Positions 51,609 through 61,732 of a stretch of 64,000 nt of DNA are shown here, in pieces. The notes beneath the pieces were generated by a model. That model worked only from the letters and a program-made list of their open reading frames with translations. It was not told where the DNA came from and made no database searches. Positions within the stretch are counted from its first letter, which is position 1. Each line of letters starts with the position of its first letter. A program made the position numbers and the translations under genes. The stretch is from Rhizobium sp. BG4 (GTDB taxonomy: Bacteria; Pseudomonadota; Alphaproteobacteria; Rhizobiales; Rhizobiaceae), in NCBI RefSeq assembly GCF_016864575.1, contig NZ_CP044125.1, forward strand, positions 1,550,001 to 1,614,000, read 5' to 3'.

Positions 51609-52433
51609 ATGCCTCGTTCGGCTACCACTCCGTTCAAGAACCGTATCCTCCAGGGGGCCGCTTTGGCAATGATCGGCCTGGCGCTTGCCGGCTGCTCGAC
51701 CACCAAGGACAAGATGACGACGGGGTCGATCCCGGCTTCGACGCGACCCGTGGAAAGCATGGACGTCAACGAAGTGCGCAGCGCCACCGAGCGCGCGGGC
51801 CAGATCTACGAGAAGAACCCGCGCGATCCCGTCAACGGCGTCTACTACGCGACGCTGCTGCGCTCGGCCGGCCGAGACGCACAGGCGCTCGCCGTCATGC
51901 AGCAGGTGGCGATCTCCAATCCTAATGACCGCAATGTTCTTGCTGCCTACGGCAAGGCGCAGGCCGCTGCCGGACAGCTGCAGCAGGCGCTCGACACGAT
52001 CGGCCGCGCTCAGACGCCTGATCGTCCGGACTGGAAGCTGGTTTCCGCTCAAGGCGCCATTCTCGACCAGATGGGCAAGCCGAGCGAGGCCCGCGCCCGC
52101 TACCGCGACGCGCTCGACATCATGCCGAACGAACCGTCCGTCCTCTCCAATCTCGGCATGTCCTATGTGCTGACCGGTGACCTTCGCACCGCGGAGACCT
52201 ATCTGCGACATGCGGCTGGCCAGCCGACCGCCGACAGCCGCGTCCGCCAGAACCTGGCGCTGATCGTCGGCCTGCAGGGACGCTTCTCCGAGGCAGAGCA
52301 GATCGCCCGCCGCGAACTTTCGCAGCAGCAGGCAGACGCCAATGTCGCCTACCTGCGCTCGATGCTGTCGCAGCAGAATTCTTGGCAGAAGCTCGCTTCC
52401 AAGGACGGCCAGCAGCCGAACAACACCAACTGA
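51609..52433 (+). CDS. tadD: TadD-like TPR lipoprotein of the Flp pilus system
   Basis: 274 residues. The lipoprotein signal has lipobox LAGC near residue 29. At least four tetratricopeptide repeats follow (DPVNGVYYATLLRSAGRDAQALAVMQ, NVLAAYGKAQAAAGQLQQALDTI, WKLVSAQGAILDQMGKPSEARARY, VLSNLGMSYVLTGDLRTAETYLR in order). TadD helps secretin assembly at the outer membrane. It is divergent from the rest of the pilus genes and separated from tadC by a LysE gene. Confidence 0.85.
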   Translation: MPRSATTPFKNRILQGAALAMIGLALAGCSTTKDKMTTGSIPASTRPVESMDVNEVRSATERAGQIYEKNPRDPVNGVYYATLLRSAGRDAQALAVMQQVAISNPNDRNVLAAYGKAQAAAGQLQQALDTIGRAQTPDRPDWKLVSAQGAILDQMGKPSEARARYRDALDIMPNEPSVLSNLGMSYVLTGDLRTAETYLRHAAGQPTADSRVRQNLALIVGLQGRFSEAEQIARRELSQQQADANVAYLRSMLSQQNSWQKLASKDGQQPNNTN

Positions 52434-52445
52434 CGCCAAGATAGA

Positions 52446-53078
52446 CTAGCGCAGCATCATGCCGGAAACGATCAGCCTCAGCCCGAGGCCACCCATGACG
52501 AGCCCGGCTGCGCGATCGATCCAGGCTTTCGCGGCCAAATAGGCGCGGCGCGGGCGCTGCGACGAGAAAGCCAGCGCCACGATCGCGTACCATCCAGCCT
52601 CGATGGCGAAGATGCCGATCGGCAGGCCGATGATGACGCCAAGCGGAATGACCTTCGGCAGGAAGGCTGCAAAGATGCTGGCGTAAACGATAATCGTTTT
52701 CGGATTGCTGAGCTGCGTCAGCAGCGCCGTTGTGAAGCTGCGGCGGATCGACGAGCGGTCGTCCATGGCATCGCCAACCGTCAGTGGCTCTTTTGCGCCC
52801 CGCCAGATCCGGTAGGCGATGTAGACGAGATAGGCACCGCCCGCGACCTTTAGAACGATATAGAGCCAGGCGAATTGCGTCAGCAGCGCCGTCAACCCCG
52901 CAAGAGCAAGCACGCTGAAGGTGATGCCGCCGACGCCCATGCCGACCGCGGCGGCAAGCCCGTCCAGACGCGAGCGGGAAATGGCAATGCGCGAGACGAC
53001 CACGAAGCTTGGGCCGGGGCTCATCGCACCGACGAGCATGGCGGCAAAAATACTGAAAAGAATGGCAGCTGAAGACAT
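52446..53078 (-). CDS. LysE/RhtB-family amino acid exporter
   Basis: 210 residues from ATG 53078 (AAAGGAGCCTCT). Six hydrophobic helices; the family start is SAAILFSIFAAMLVGAMSPGPSFVVVSRIAISRSRLDGLAAAVG, with the LTQLSNPKTIIVYASIFAAFLP block. It exports amino acids or analogues. It sits between tadD and tadC and has no evident link to the pilus. Confidence 0.9.
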   Translation of the reverse strand: MSSAAILFSIFAAMLVGAMSPGPSFVVVSRIAISRSRLDGLAAAVGMGVGGITFSVLALAGLTALLTQFAWLYIVLKVAGGAYLVYIAYRIWRGAKEPLTVGDAMDDRSSIRRSFTTALLTQLSNPKTIIVYASIFAAFLPKVIPLGVIIGLPIGIFAIEAGWYAIVALAFSSQRPRRAYLAAKAWIDRAAGLVMGGLGLRLIVSGMMLR

Positions 53079-53209
53079 AGAGGCTCCTTTGTGACCGAAG
53101 GTGCCTAGGCGAGCGGCGTAAAGCCCGCGCTCCCCGATGGTCATCCATCTCAATCGCCAGTCACGCGGAGCCTATGGCTAAACCCATTCGCCGAAGCCTT
53201 CAAGAGATC

Positions 53210-54196
53210 TCAGAAGCGATCGGCAACCTGGATACCGGCCGGCCCGAGAATGACGGCAACGAGCACCGGCAGGAAGAACAAGATCATCGGAACGGTGAGC
53301 TTCGGTGGCAGCGCGGCGGCCTTCTTCTCCGCCTCGTTCATACGCTCGTCACGGCCTTCCTGCGCCAGAACGCGGAGCGCCTGGGAGATCGGCGTACCGT
53401 AGCGGTCTGCCTGGATCAGTGCTTGGGTCACCGAGCGGACGAGATCGATCTGCGTGCGGGTACCGAGATTCTCAAGTGCCTGACGACGATCCGGGAGGAA
53501 GGAGAGTTCGGCTGTCGTCAGCACCATTTCTTCGGCAAGGGCCGGCGACTGCTCGCCAAGCTCTTCGGAAACGCGACGCATCGCCGCTTCGATGGAGATG
53601 CCCGATTCGACGCAGATCAGCATCAGGTCGAGAGCATCGGGCCAGGCGCGCTTGATCGAGTGCTGACGCTTGCTCATGCGATTGGAGATGAAGATGTTCG
53701 GCGCGTAGAAGCCGAGATAGGCGGTGCCGATAACAGCGAGCAACCGGATCGGCAGCGGCTTCTCGATCAGATGGCCGAGGCCGAAAATGTAGAATGCTCC
53801 GAGAGCGAGAAACAGGAACGGCAAGAGAAAACGCGCGACCAGGAAGGTGTTGAGGGCGTTTTCAGAACGGAAGCCTGCAGCCTTCAGCTTATTCATCGTG
53901 TTTTCGTCGACCAGCGCCTCGCGAAGATTGAAGCGTTCGACGATCTGGCGGACGGAGCGGTTATTCTGCGTTCTCAGCGACGCTTTGCTTGCAGTTGCCT
54001 CAGCGTTCAGGCGGGCACGCTCACGCGCGCGGATCTGGTCGCGCTCGCTGGACACCGCACGCATACGCTTGTTGAGGTCGCCACGCTCGAAGAACGGCAC
54101 AGCAACTGTATAGAGTGTTGCGAAAACGGCGATCGCGACGAGGAGCGCGACCAGCATCGCCGGATCGGTCAATCTTGATGCAAGATCTGAAGACAT
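53210..54196 (-). CDS. tadC: Tad pilus inner-membrane platform protein TadC
   Basis: 328 residues with a T2SSF/GspF domain (about 160-290: KRAWPDALDLMLICVESGISIEAAMRRV) between helices near 10-30, 125-160 and 300-325. With TadB it forms the platform that transmits motor force to the pilin. It starts 17 bp after the tadB stop. Confidence 0.92.
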   Translation of the reverse strand: MSSDLASRLTDPAMLVALLVAIAVFATLYTVAVPFFERGDLNKRMRAVSSERDQIRARERARLNAEATASKASLRTQNNRSVRQIVERFNLREALVDENTMNKLKAAGFRSENALNTFLVARFLLPFLFLALGAFYIFGLGHLIEKPLPIRLLAVIGTAYLGFYAPNIFISNRMSKRQHSIKRAWPDALDLMLICVESGISIEAAMRRVSEELGEQSPALAEEMVLTTAELSFLPDRRQALENLGTRTQIDLVRSVTQALIQADRYGTPISQALRVLAQEGRDERMNEAEKKAAALPPKLTVPMILFFLPVLVAVILGPAGIQVADRF

Positions 54197-54213
54197 CGCC
54201 TCCGCCCTCTCCG

Positions 54214-55224
54214 TCAGATATCGAAGCTGACCATGTTGCGCATGACGAAGATGCCGATCGACATCCAGATCGCCGAAGCGCCCATGATCAGGTGACCGCG
54301 CGGGTCGGTGAAGAGAATGGTCATGTATTGCGGTGACGTCATGTAGACGAGCGTGGCAACAATGAATGGCAGCGCGCCGATGATCACAGCCGAGGCCTTG
54401 GCTTCCATGGACAACGCCTTGACCTTGGCCTTCATCTTTTTACGGTCGCGCAAAACCTTGGAAAGGTTGCCGATCGCTTCTGAGAGATTGCCGCCGGCCT
54501 GAGATTGGATGGTGATGACGATCGCGAAGAAGCTCACTTCCTGCAGAGGCATATAATTAGTCATGCGCATGCAGGCGTCGGGTACGCTAAGGCCAACCTG
54601 CTGAGATTCGACGACCCGTCGAAACTCTGCCTTCACGGGCTCGCGTCCTTCATTTGCGATCAGCCGGATAGCGTCGTTGAGAGGCAAGCCCGACTTGATC
54701 GAACGAACGATGACATCAAGTGCGTTCGGAAACTCATCAAGGAACTTGTTCTGGCGACGCTTGATGAGGAAGCCGAGAATCCAACGGGGCAAACCGAGGC
54801 CGGCAATAACGGGTACACCCAATATCACCATCGTGGGAGCGCCAGCGAGGAAGGCGATAAGCGTCAGGAATACGCCAAAACCTGCGCTGAACATGTAGAA
54901 CTTTGCGGGCGTGATGGAAAAACCGGCCTGGCTCAAACGCGACTTAAGCGAAAGCTTGCGCTTGGAATTTTCCTGCTGCCGTTTTTCGAGATCCTTGAGG
55001 TTGTCCTGCACAGATTTGCGGCGCTTGGACATTTCCTGGACGCGGTCGCGCGCCGCCTTGACGTTGGTGCGATCGGTTTCAGCCGAGCCAACACGGTTCA
55101 CGCGGCTCGCGGCCTTCTTCTCGGTTTCCATCCGGGTGAAGAGAACGCCGTAGCAAACCGCACCCGCGGCAACTGCAACGAGGAGAATGATACCGAGAAC
55201 GACTGGATCAAGCCCGAACATCAT
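54214..55224 (-). CDS. tadB: Tad pilus inner-membrane platform protein TadB
   Basis: 336 residues. An N-terminal helix is followed by a charged coiled segment (DRVQEMSKRRKSVQDNLKDLEKRQQ), two helices and a T2SSF domain (FPNALDVIVRSIKSGLPLNDAIRLIANEG, QSQAGGNLSEAIGNLSKVLRDR). The ATG overlaps the cpaF stop by 4 bp. Paralog of TadC. Confidence 0.92.
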   Translation of the reverse strand: MMFGLDPVVLGIILLVAVAAGAVCYGVLFTRMETEKKAASRVNRVGSAETDRTNVKAARDRVQEMSKRRKSVQDNLKDLEKRQQENSKRKLSLKSRLSQAGFSITPAKFYMFSAGFGVFLTLIAFLAGAPTMVILGVPVIAGLGLPRWILGFLIKRRQNKFLDEFPNALDVIVRSIKSGLPLNDAIRLIANEGREPVKAEFRRVVESQQVGLSVPDACMRMTNYMPLQEVSFFAIVITIQSQAGGNLSEAIGNLSKVLRDRKKMKAKVKALSMEAKASAVIIGALPFIVATLVYMTSPQYMTILFTDPRGHLIMGASAIWMSIGIFVMRNMVSFDI

Positions 55225-56699
55225 GCCCCCTTCGACTTTGCTTCCATCTCATCGAGAGCAGCGGCCAGGCGCTTTTCTTCGTTATAGTAGCGGGCACGGT
55301 CCCAGAAATTCGGCTTGCCGATACCGGTCGACATATGGCGGCCGATCAGGCGGCCGGCGGCATCTTCGCCTTCGATTTCGTAACGCATCAGGTCCTGGGT
55401 GATGATGACATCGCCTTCCATGCCGATCACCTCGGTGATCGCCGTGATGCGGCGCGAACCATCGCGCAGACGAGCCGCCTGGACGATCACATCGATCGAA
55501 CCGGCGATGATTTCGCGGACGGTCTTGGCGGGAAGGCTGAAGCCGCCCATGGCGATCATCGATTCGATACGGCTCAGGCATTCGCGCGGCGAGTTGGAGT
55601 GGATCGTTCCCATTGAGCCGTCGTGACCGGTGTTCATTGCCTGCAGAAGGTCGAAAACCTCAGGTCCGCGCACTTCGCCGACGATGATGCGTTCAGGACG
55701 CATACGAAGGCAGTTCTTGACGAGATCGCGCATGGTGATCTCGCCTTCGCCTTCGATATTCGGCGGGCGCGTTTCGAGGCGTACGACATGCGGCTGCTGC
55801 AGCTGAAGTTCGGCCGTGTCTTCGCAGGTGATCACACGCTCGTCACGGTCGATGTAGTTCGTCAAGCAGTTCAGCAGCGTCGTCTTACCGGAACCGGTAC
55901 CGCCGGAGATGACGACGTTGCAGCGAACACGGCCGATGATCTGCAGCAGCGTCGCGCCCTCGGGCGTGATCGCGCCGAAGCGGACCAGCTGGTCCAGGGT
56001 CAGCTTGTCCTTCTTGAACTTACGAATGGTCAGGGCCGGACCGTCGATCGCCAGCGGCGGCGCGATAACGTTGACACGCGAGCCGTCAGGAAGGCGGGCG
56101 TCGCAGATCGGGCTCGATTCATCGACGCGGCGGCCGACCTGGCTGACGATGCGCTGGCAGATCGACAGGAGCTGAGAGTTGTCACGGAAGCGGATTTCCG
56201 ATTCCATCGTCTTGCCGCCGACTTCGATGAAAGTCTGGCCGGCACCGTTGACCATGATGTCGGCGATGTCGTCACGCGCCAGCAGCGGCTCGAGCGGACC
56301 GTAACCGAGAACGTCGTTGCAGATGTCTTCGAGCAGTTCTTCCTGCTCGGAAATCGACATCGCGAAGTTCTTGATCGTGATGATGTCGTTGACGATGTCG
56401 CGGATTTCTTCCCGCGCGCTCTCGGCATCGAGCTTGGCAAGCTGCGACAGGTCGATCGTGTCGATGAGCGCGGAAAAGACCTGCGCCTTGGTGTCGTAGT
56501 ATTCTTCGGTGCGAACCGGGCGCCGGCGCTGCGGCGTCTGCATCGGCGGCGGCGCCACCTGCTGGCGTGCATTCTCCCGGGCAGGCTCGACGAGAACCTG
56601 CGGCGAGGTGGATGCCGGTGCGGCAACGGCAACCGGCGGCGGTGGCGCTGCTACGCCGCCAGCCTTTCCGAAACCATCATTTCCGCGTTTTCCGAACAT
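55221..56699 (-). CDS. cpaF: Tad pilus assembly/secretion ATPase CpaF (TadA)
   Basis: 492 residues. A Pro/Ala-rich N-terminus precedes the GspE-type motor: Walker A in [15 protein letters not shown], the Asp box [15 protein letters not shown], Walker B/Glu in [16 protein letters not shown], and the His box [12 protein letters not shown]. It powers pilus extension, and in some relatives retraction. It lies between cpaE (24 bp) and tadB (overlap). Confidence 0.96.
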   Translation of the reverse strand: MFGKRGNDGFGKAGGVAAPPPPVAVAAPASTSPQVLVEPARENARQQVAPPPMQTPQRRRPVRTEEYYDTKAQVFSALIDTIDLSQLAKLDAESAREEIRDIVNDIITIKNFAMSISEQEELLEDICNDVLGYGPLEPLLARDDIADIMVNGAGQTFIEVGGKTMESEIRFRDNSQLLSICQRIVSQVGRRVDESSPICDARLPDGSRVNVIAPPLAIDGPALTIRKFKKDKLTLDQLVRFGAITPEGATLLQIIGRVRCNVVISGGTGSGKTTLLNCLTNYIDRDERVITCEDTAELQLQQPHVVRLETRPPNIEGEGEITMRDLVKNCLRMRPERIIVGEVRGPEVFDLLQAMNTGHDGSMGTIHSNSPRECLSRIESMIAMGGFSLPAKTVREIIAGSIDVIVQAARLRDGSRRITAITEVIGMEGDVIITQDLMRYEIEGEDAAGRLIGRHMSTGIGKPNFWDRARYYNEEKRLAAALDEMEAKSKGA

Positions 56700-56723
56700 G
56701 CCAATTCCAATCTACGCTTTACG

Positions 56724-58007
56724 TTACTTACCGCGCTTCAGAAGTCCGAGAAGGCCGCCGCGCTTCGCCTTCTTCACGGCGACACGACCAGTGACGATAT
56801 GCGAAAGCTGCGAGAAGGTTTCCGCGGTCGGCGACTTGGGATCCATTTCCGAGATCATTCGGCCGCTATTCGCCGCATTGCCAAAGAGGTTGATATCGAA
56901 CGGAATGATCGCGATCGGATCGGTCTCCAGCGGCTCGCAGAAGTCGCCGGGAGCAATTTCAGGACGCTTCGGCATGCCGACCTGATTGAGGATCAGATGC
57001 GGCGCCTTGTCGTTCGGACGCAGCTTACGCAACGCGTCGAGCATGTTCTTGGTGTTGCGCAGGTTCGCGAGATCAGGCGCGGCGCAGATCACCACCTCGT
57101 CTGCGGCGCTGAGCACTGAGCGCGTCCATTCCGACCAGGCATGCGGTACATCGAGAACCGTGACCGGGGCACTACGCTGCAGCACGTCGAGAACCGGCTG
57201 GAATGCGTGACCATCAAAGTCATAGGCGCGGTCGAGCAGCGACGGCGCTGCCAGCATCGACAGATGCTCGGAGCACTTCGTCAGCAGGCGATCGAGAAAT
57301 ACTTCGTCCAAGCGTTCCGGCGCATAGACGGCTTCGGCGATGCCCTGTGTCGGATCCTGGTCGAAATCGATGTTCGCCGTGCCATAGGGAAGGTCGAGAT
57401 CGGCGAGGATCGTTTCTGTCGCGAACAGGCTGGAGATGCCGAACGCGCAGTTATGGGCGATAGTCGAGGCGCCGACACCGCCCTTGGCACCAATGAATGC
57501 GATGCTGCGTCCAAGCGGCTCCGCATCCGGATCGACGAAGATCTGCGCCATGGCCATCATGACGTCAGGCATCGAGACCGGCTGCACCATATATTCGGAG
57601 ATGCCGTTGCGGATCAGTTCGCGGTAAAGGGCGATATCGTTGTAATAGCCGACGATGACGACCTTGGTCGAGGGATCGCAGACGCTGGCGAGCGGCGCCA
57701 GCTCGGCGAGCAGGTTTGCGGCGCTCGCCTTGGTCTCGAGAATGATGAGGTTCGGCGTCGGCGTCGTCTGGAACATGTTGGCGGCAGCGGCGATGCCGCC
57801 GCTGGTTATGCGCAGGCTGACCTTGGACACACGGCGATCATTGGCGCAGCGCTCCATGACCTGCTGCAACGCTTCGCTCTCGCAAAAGGCGTGAACCGAG
57901 ATACGTGGCAGAGGCCGCATATTTTCGAGATCAGCCATGCGAACGGCTTCTTCGGCGTTGCGAAGCTCGGTCGTGTTTGTGATTTCGTATTCGACTGCGC
58001 TCATCAT
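56724..58007 (-). CDS. cpaE: CpaE/TadZ pilus localisation ATPase
   Basis: 427 residues. An N-terminal atypical receiver-like domain (about 35-150) is followed by a MinD/ParA ATPase with deviant Walker A IGAKGGVGASTIAHN, switch DLDLPYGTANIDF and LNQVGMPKRPE. CpaE/TadZ places the pilus machine at the cell pole or in clusters. It starts at the first of two adjacent ATGs. Confidence 0.92.
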   Translation of the reverse strand: MMSAVEYEITNTTELRNAEEAVRMADLENMRPLPRISVHAFCESEALQQVMERCANDRRVSKVSLRITSGGIAAAANMFQTTPTPNLIILETKASAANLLAELAPLASVCDPSTKVVIVGYYNDIALYRELIRNGISEYMVQPVSMPDVMMAMAQIFVDPDAEPLGRSIAFIGAKGGVGASTIAHNCAFGISSLFATETILADLDLPYGTANIDFDQDPTQGIAEAVYAPERLDEVFLDRLLTKCSEHLSMLAAPSLLDRAYDFDGHAFQPVLDVLQRSAPVTVLDVPHAWSEWTRSVLSAADEVVICAAPDLANLRNTKNMLDALRKLRPNDKAPHLILNQVGMPKRPEIAPGDFCEPLETDPIAIIPFDINLFGNAANSGRMISEMDPKSPTAETFSQLSHIVTGRVAVKKAKRGGLLGLLKRGK

Positions 58008-58019
58008 TCCGTTCCGTGC

Positions 58020-58766
58020 TTAGAAGCCAGAGGCGTCGCTCTGTTCGAGAGTCGTGCTGTATCCACGATACTCGGTGATCGCATTGTTGCGGCGCGCTGC
58101 ATCGATCGGCGTCATGCCGCGCGGCGCAATGAAGTCCTCGGGATTGGCAACCTGCGCCGCCAGGTTGTTCTGATAGGCGCAGCCAAAATTGTAGTAATTC
58201 TGATTGTCGAAGCCACCGCCGATATCCTTCGGCCACTGGCCGCATTGGGTCGTTACGGCGGTCGTACCCGTGAAGGTCAGGCGGATGGGTGCCGCATCTC
58301 CGCCACCTGCCGCGGCATAGGAGGCGTAGACAATCTTGGAGGTCGAGATACCGCGTGAAGCAAGCTCGGCGCGGACTTGGCCCCGCAGCTGGCTGACCGC
58401 CGAGGCGTTGGCGGAGCCCTGCGGCGACATCAGGTAAACCGGGCCGGACGCGCGCGAGATATACATCGTTGCGAAACCGCGAATGAGATCTTTTTGAGCG
58501 ATGGTCAGCCGGCGATCCGTGGTGGCAACCGGGATATCGACAGCCTGCTCCGCTTCGGTCACGACGATCGGGTGACGCTGCCGGTAATCGTCGGGAATGC
58601 CGCCGGTCGTCAGATTGTCGCGCGGCGCCGCGCAGCCCGTGAGAGCGGCTGCAGCCAACAGACCGGCCATAGCCAGCAATTTCGGAGCGCTTGTCTTCAT
58701 CTGTGTCATACCGGCCACCGCCTGATTGGACTTCATCATGATCGTTTCCAGCTGCGCCGTTCTCAT
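58020..58766 (-). CDS. cpaD: CpaD pilus biogenesis lipoprotein
   Basis: 248 residues from ATG 58766, which overlaps the cpaC stop by 4 bp (ATGA). ATG 58739, with GGAAACGATC before it, is an alternative. The lipobox is AALTGCAAPRDN. The C-terminal part has CGQWPKDIGGGFDNQNYYNFGCAYQNNLAAQV, the CpaD family signature with paired cysteines. It is an outer-membrane-associated partner of the secretin. Confidence 0.9.
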   Translation of the reverse strand: MRTAQLETIMMKSNQAVAGMTQMKTSAPKLLAMAGLLAAAALTGCAAPRDNLTTGGIPDDYRQRHPIVVTEAEQAVDIPVATTDRRLTIAQKDLIRGFATMYISRASGPVYLMSPQGSANASAVSQLRGQVRAELASRGISTSKIVYASYAAAGGGDAAPIRLTFTGTTAVTTQCGQWPKDIGGGFDNQNYYNFGCAYQNNLAAQVANPEDFIAPRGMTPIDAARRNNAITEYRGYSTTLEQSDASGF

Positions 58767-60268
58767 TTGTAGATAAACCCGATGGAGCCATGGAACTGCG
58801 CGTCGGCGACCGGCGCCTCGCGACTGCCGTAGACCTTGTTCACACGGTTCATGAAGAAGGCCTGGCCGTCGTTCTCCGGGCTGAAATTGTCGTCCGGACG
58901 GTTCAGCTGGTTGCGGGCAACCGGGCGCACCAGGTAGGGCGTCGCAATGATGACCAACTCTGTCTCGTCGCGCTCGACCGTCCGCTGACGGAAAAGCGTG
59001 CCGAGCAGCGGGATCTTGTTGACCCCCGGCGTGCCGTTGGAGGTCTGAGAAACGTTGTCGCGGATCAAGCCGGCAAGGGCGATCGAGCCGCCGGAGGGCA
59101 ATTCCACCGAGGTTTCGGCCGAGCGGCGCTGATAGGTCGGAGCAGAACCCGTCGCCGACGGAGCGGGCTCGGAAACATTGGTCTTGATCTCGAGACTGAT
59201 GCGGCCCGACGAGAGAACCACCGGTTTGAAGCCGAGATTGATACCATAATTGTAGGGAACGACAGTGACGTTACCGTCATTGTCGGTCGTGGAATACAGA
59301 ACCTGACCACCGGAATTGAAGGTCGCGGCCTGCCCAGAGATTGCGGTCAACGTTGGCTCGGCGAGCGTTCTGACGACCTTGGCCTGCTCAAGTGCATTCA
59401 GGTAGGTCGAGATATCGTATTTCCCGATCGACGACTTGAAGAGCGCTGCGAGACCACCACCAGCGACGGACGCGGCGCCATCGACGGCCGGCGCTCCGAG
59501 CTGCGCGACCGTCAGGCCCGATGAGCCGGAAACAAGATTGTCGAAGCCGATCTGCTTGAGAATTTCGCGGCGAACCTCAGCGATCGTCACCTTCAGCGTT
59601 ACCTGATCCTCGCCCTGGATCTGCAGCAGGTTGACCACCTGCGACTGCTGGCGAGCTTCGGCGAAGAGAGCTACGTCGCCCTGTTGCGCGCTGCTCGATG
59701 CCGTTTCCGTCCGCGTCGTCGCTTCGCCACCCTTCAGGAAGGCGCCAGCCAGGTCAGCTGCCTGCGACGCGTCCTGCGGCGTACGCACCGTGCCGGTCAG
59801 CACGATGTTGTCGGAAACGATCTCGACATTGATGTTCGAGTCCGGAATGAAGCGCTTCAGATTTGCTTCGAGACCGGAGACATCGCGTTCGATCTCGATA
59901 TCGAGGCTGACGACTTCCTGGCCGTCAGCGCCAAAGATGAAGATGTTCGTCTGGCCGACCTTCTTGCCGAAAAGATAGATGCGGCGCGACGTGCGCGTCA
60001 CGGCGTCGGCCATCGACGGATCGGAAACGAGGATATCATGCGCGTCCTCAGGCAGATCGACGACAACCGCCTTGTTGAGGCCGAGCTTGAGGCGGCGATG
60101 GGCACCAGGACCGCTTTGCGAGATGCGGACAATGCCGTCGGCATCGGCAAATGCCTTGCTGACGCCGAAGACGGGAGCCATGAAATCCGGCACGAGGCCG
60201 GTGATCGCAACCGTGAGCGACATGACAGTGGTGAGCAGAAGCTTGGTGCGCCGTGCGGTCTTGGTCAT
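58763..60268 (-). CDS. cpaC: CpaC outer-membrane secretin of the Tad system
   Basis: 501 residues. A signal peptide (MSLTVAITGLVPDFMAPVFGVSKAFA) precedes the pilus N-domain (KLGLNKAVVVDLPEDAHDILVSDP), a BON domain (NVEIVSDNIVLTGTVRTPQDA) and the secretin core (VKVTIAEVRREILKQIGF-type text, NYGINLGFKPVVLSSGRISLEI, SIALAGLIRDNVSQTSNGTPGVNKIPLLGTLF). It forms the ring through which the pilus exits. Confidence 0.95.
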   Translation of the reverse strand: MTKTARRTKLLLTTVMSLTVAITGLVPDFMAPVFGVSKAFADADGIVRISQSGPGAHRRLKLGLNKAVVVDLPEDAHDILVSDPSMADAVTRTSRRIYLFGKKVGQTNIFIFGADGQEVVSLDIEIERDVSGLEANLKRFIPDSNINVEIVSDNIVLTGTVRTPQDASQAADLAGAFLKGGEATTRTETASSSAQQGDVALFAEARQQSQVVNLLQIQGEDQVTLKVTIAEVRREILKQIGFDNLVSGSSGLTVAQLGAPAVDGAASVAGGGLAALFKSSIGKYDISTYLNALEQAKVVRTLAEPTLTAISGQAATFNSGGQVLYSTTDNDGNVTVVPYNYGINLGFKPVVLSSGRISLEIKTNVSEPAPSATGSAPTYQRRSAETSVELPSGGSIALAGLIRDNVSQTSNGTPGVNKIPLLGTLFRQRTVERDETELVIIATPYLVRPVARNQLNRPDDNFSPENDGQAFFMNRVNKVYGSREAPVADAQFHGSIGFIYK

Positions 60269-60278
60269 CTCGATGTCC

Positions 60279-61091
60279 TCATTCTGCCTTCGGCGCAGCG
60301 CTATCGGTCACGATCGATCCCGACTTGATGACCTGAACCAGTGCATTTCCGTTGTCGCCGCTGAGCAGATAGTCCGCCGCGGTGGTATCCTGCTCCTGCG
60401 CATCGGCGACCGAACGCAGCGTCAGCGAAAGCCTGTCGGCCATCTGCTGCGCGACAATCAGGACTTTGGATTGGTCGGGGGTCAGCTCCAGCGTCGCGGT
60501 CGTGCCGACCACCGCTTTCGAGCCGTCTTCCTTCTCCTGGATCTGTTGGTCGATCGCCAGGACGCGAACGTTGTTCAGCACGTTTTCGGTTATGAACTTG
60601 TCGGTGCCCTGCCCCTTGCGAACCATGATGACGTCGACGCGATCATTCGGCAGGATGAAGCCGCCAGCGCCAGTTGCGACCGAAATCTCGGTGGCGACGG
60701 CGCGCTTTCCGGCGGGAAGCAAAGCTGAAAGGATGCGGCTATTCGAATCCGCCACCTTTTCAGGGCGTATCGGTTCGCCCTCGAAGATCGGCAAACGGAC
60801 GACCGCACCCTGCAATTCCTTCAGGGCATCCGGCTTTTCCGTCTCGGTGATAAAGCCCTGGACGACGCCGTCCTGAGGCCAAGGCATCCAATGAACCGTC
60901 TTTTCGTCGATTCGCGATCCGACAGCGAGATTGGCGCTGGAGACAAGGACGTTGACCGTCGGTTCCTTTTCGACAACCGACTGTACCTGAGTAACGACGC
61001 CACCGCGTCCAGCAAGCTGCATTGCCAGCAGGCCGGCCAGACCGGCGGCGACAACGGCCACTGAAAGTATAAGAAGACGGGCGGGTTTCAT
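60279..61091 (-). CDS. cpaB: CpaB/RcpC pilus assembly protein
   Basis: 270 residues. An N-terminal anchor (LLILSVAVVAAGLAGLLAMQL) precedes an SAF domain (about 45-110, VLVSSANLAVGSRIDEKTVHWMPWP) and the RcpC/CpaB block GGFILPNDRVDVIMVRKGQG. It is periplasmic, possibly binding peptidoglycan, and works with CpaC. GAGGAATGATCG lies before the ATG. A perfect CtrA-type box sits about 90 bp upstream. Confidence 0.93.
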   Translation of the reverse strand: MKPARLLILSVAVVAAGLAGLLAMQLAGRGGVVTQVQSVVEKEPTVNVLVSSANLAVGSRIDEKTVHWMPWPQDGVVQGFITETEKPDALKELQGAVVRLPIFEGEPIRPEKVADSNSRILSALLPAGKRAVATEISVATGAGGFILPNDRVDVIMVRKGQGTDKFITENVLNNVRVLAIDQQIQEKEDGSKAVVGTTATLELTPDQSKVLIVAQQMADRLSLTLRSVADAQEQDTTAADYLLSGDNGNALVQVIKSGSIVTDSAAPKAE

Positions 61092-61179
61092 CGATCATTC
61101 CTCGGGACGATGCATATTCGTCTCGCAGAATGCTCTTGAATTGGTGTAATTATAGTTAACGGAAGCCTTACATTTTAAG

Positions 61180-61194
61180 TTAACGAGCGTTTAA
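61180..61194 (-). promoter_or_regulatory. Perfect TTAA-N7-TTAA, candidate CtrA site
   Basis: TTAACGAGCGTTTAA in the 110-bp gap between cpaA and cpaB, within AT-rich sequence with further TTAA words (GTTAAC at 61155 and 61179). It suggests a second promoter for cpaB onward under CtrA. Confidence 0.55.
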
Positions 61195-61201
61195 AACGCC
61201 G

Positions 61202-61714
61202 CTATTTCAGGGCTTCCAAGGTCGCGGTAAAGATCGGCGACGAAGGGAAGGCAATAAATCCACCCGCTGCGATCGCAATGCCGTAGGGGATCTTCTTTGC
61301 CAAAATCAGTGAATTTGGAACAGGTACGCCCATCGCAAGGATCGTGTTCGACTGCGTTCTCAGCAACAGGATAGCGAAGGTCAGAAGCCCGCCGAACAGG
61401 CCGACAGCCGCAACAAACAGGACCAGAGAGTTTGTAAGGCCGAACCAGAGAGCGGCGGCAGAGAGAAGCTTGGCGTCGCCACCGCCCATGATGTTCAAAG
61501 CGAATAGCGCAAAGCAGGCCATGAACACAGCGAGGCCTGCGACGAGCGACAAGCCGATTGCCTCAAACTGCATCCCCACTAACGGAGCCGTCAGCAGAAA
61601 ACTGAGCGCTAGGACGAGAGACACCCGATTAGGAATGGTCATCGTGAAGAGATCGGACAGAGCCGCGACGGCCAAGCAGAACGGAAAAATCACGAACACG
61701 GCTGCAGCAATCAT
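61202..61714 (-). CDS. cpaA: CpaA prepilin peptidase
   Basis: 170 residues, A24 family. The two catalytic aspartates are Asp21 in ALSDLFTMTIPNR and Asp80 in NIMGGGDAKLLSA; about five helices. It cleaves the Flp leader before the pilin's hydrophobic part. It follows the flp gene by 89 bp, beyond that gene's terminator. Confidence 0.94.
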   Translation of the reverse strand: MIAAAVFVIFPFCLAVAALSDLFTMTIPNRVSLVLALSFLLTAPLVGMQFEAIGLSLVAGLAVFMACFALFALNIMGGGDAKLLSAAALWFGLTNSLVLFVAAVGLFGGLLTFAILLLRTQSNTILAMGVPVPNSLILAKKIPYGIAIAAGGFIAFPSSPIFTATLEALK

Positions 61715-61732
61715 CTACCGATCCCCAAAAAG

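Noticed and set aside
55623..58358. Two long plus-strand frames opposite cpaF and cpaE
   Set aside because: Antisense shadows of clearly conserved ATPases; no ribosome sites.
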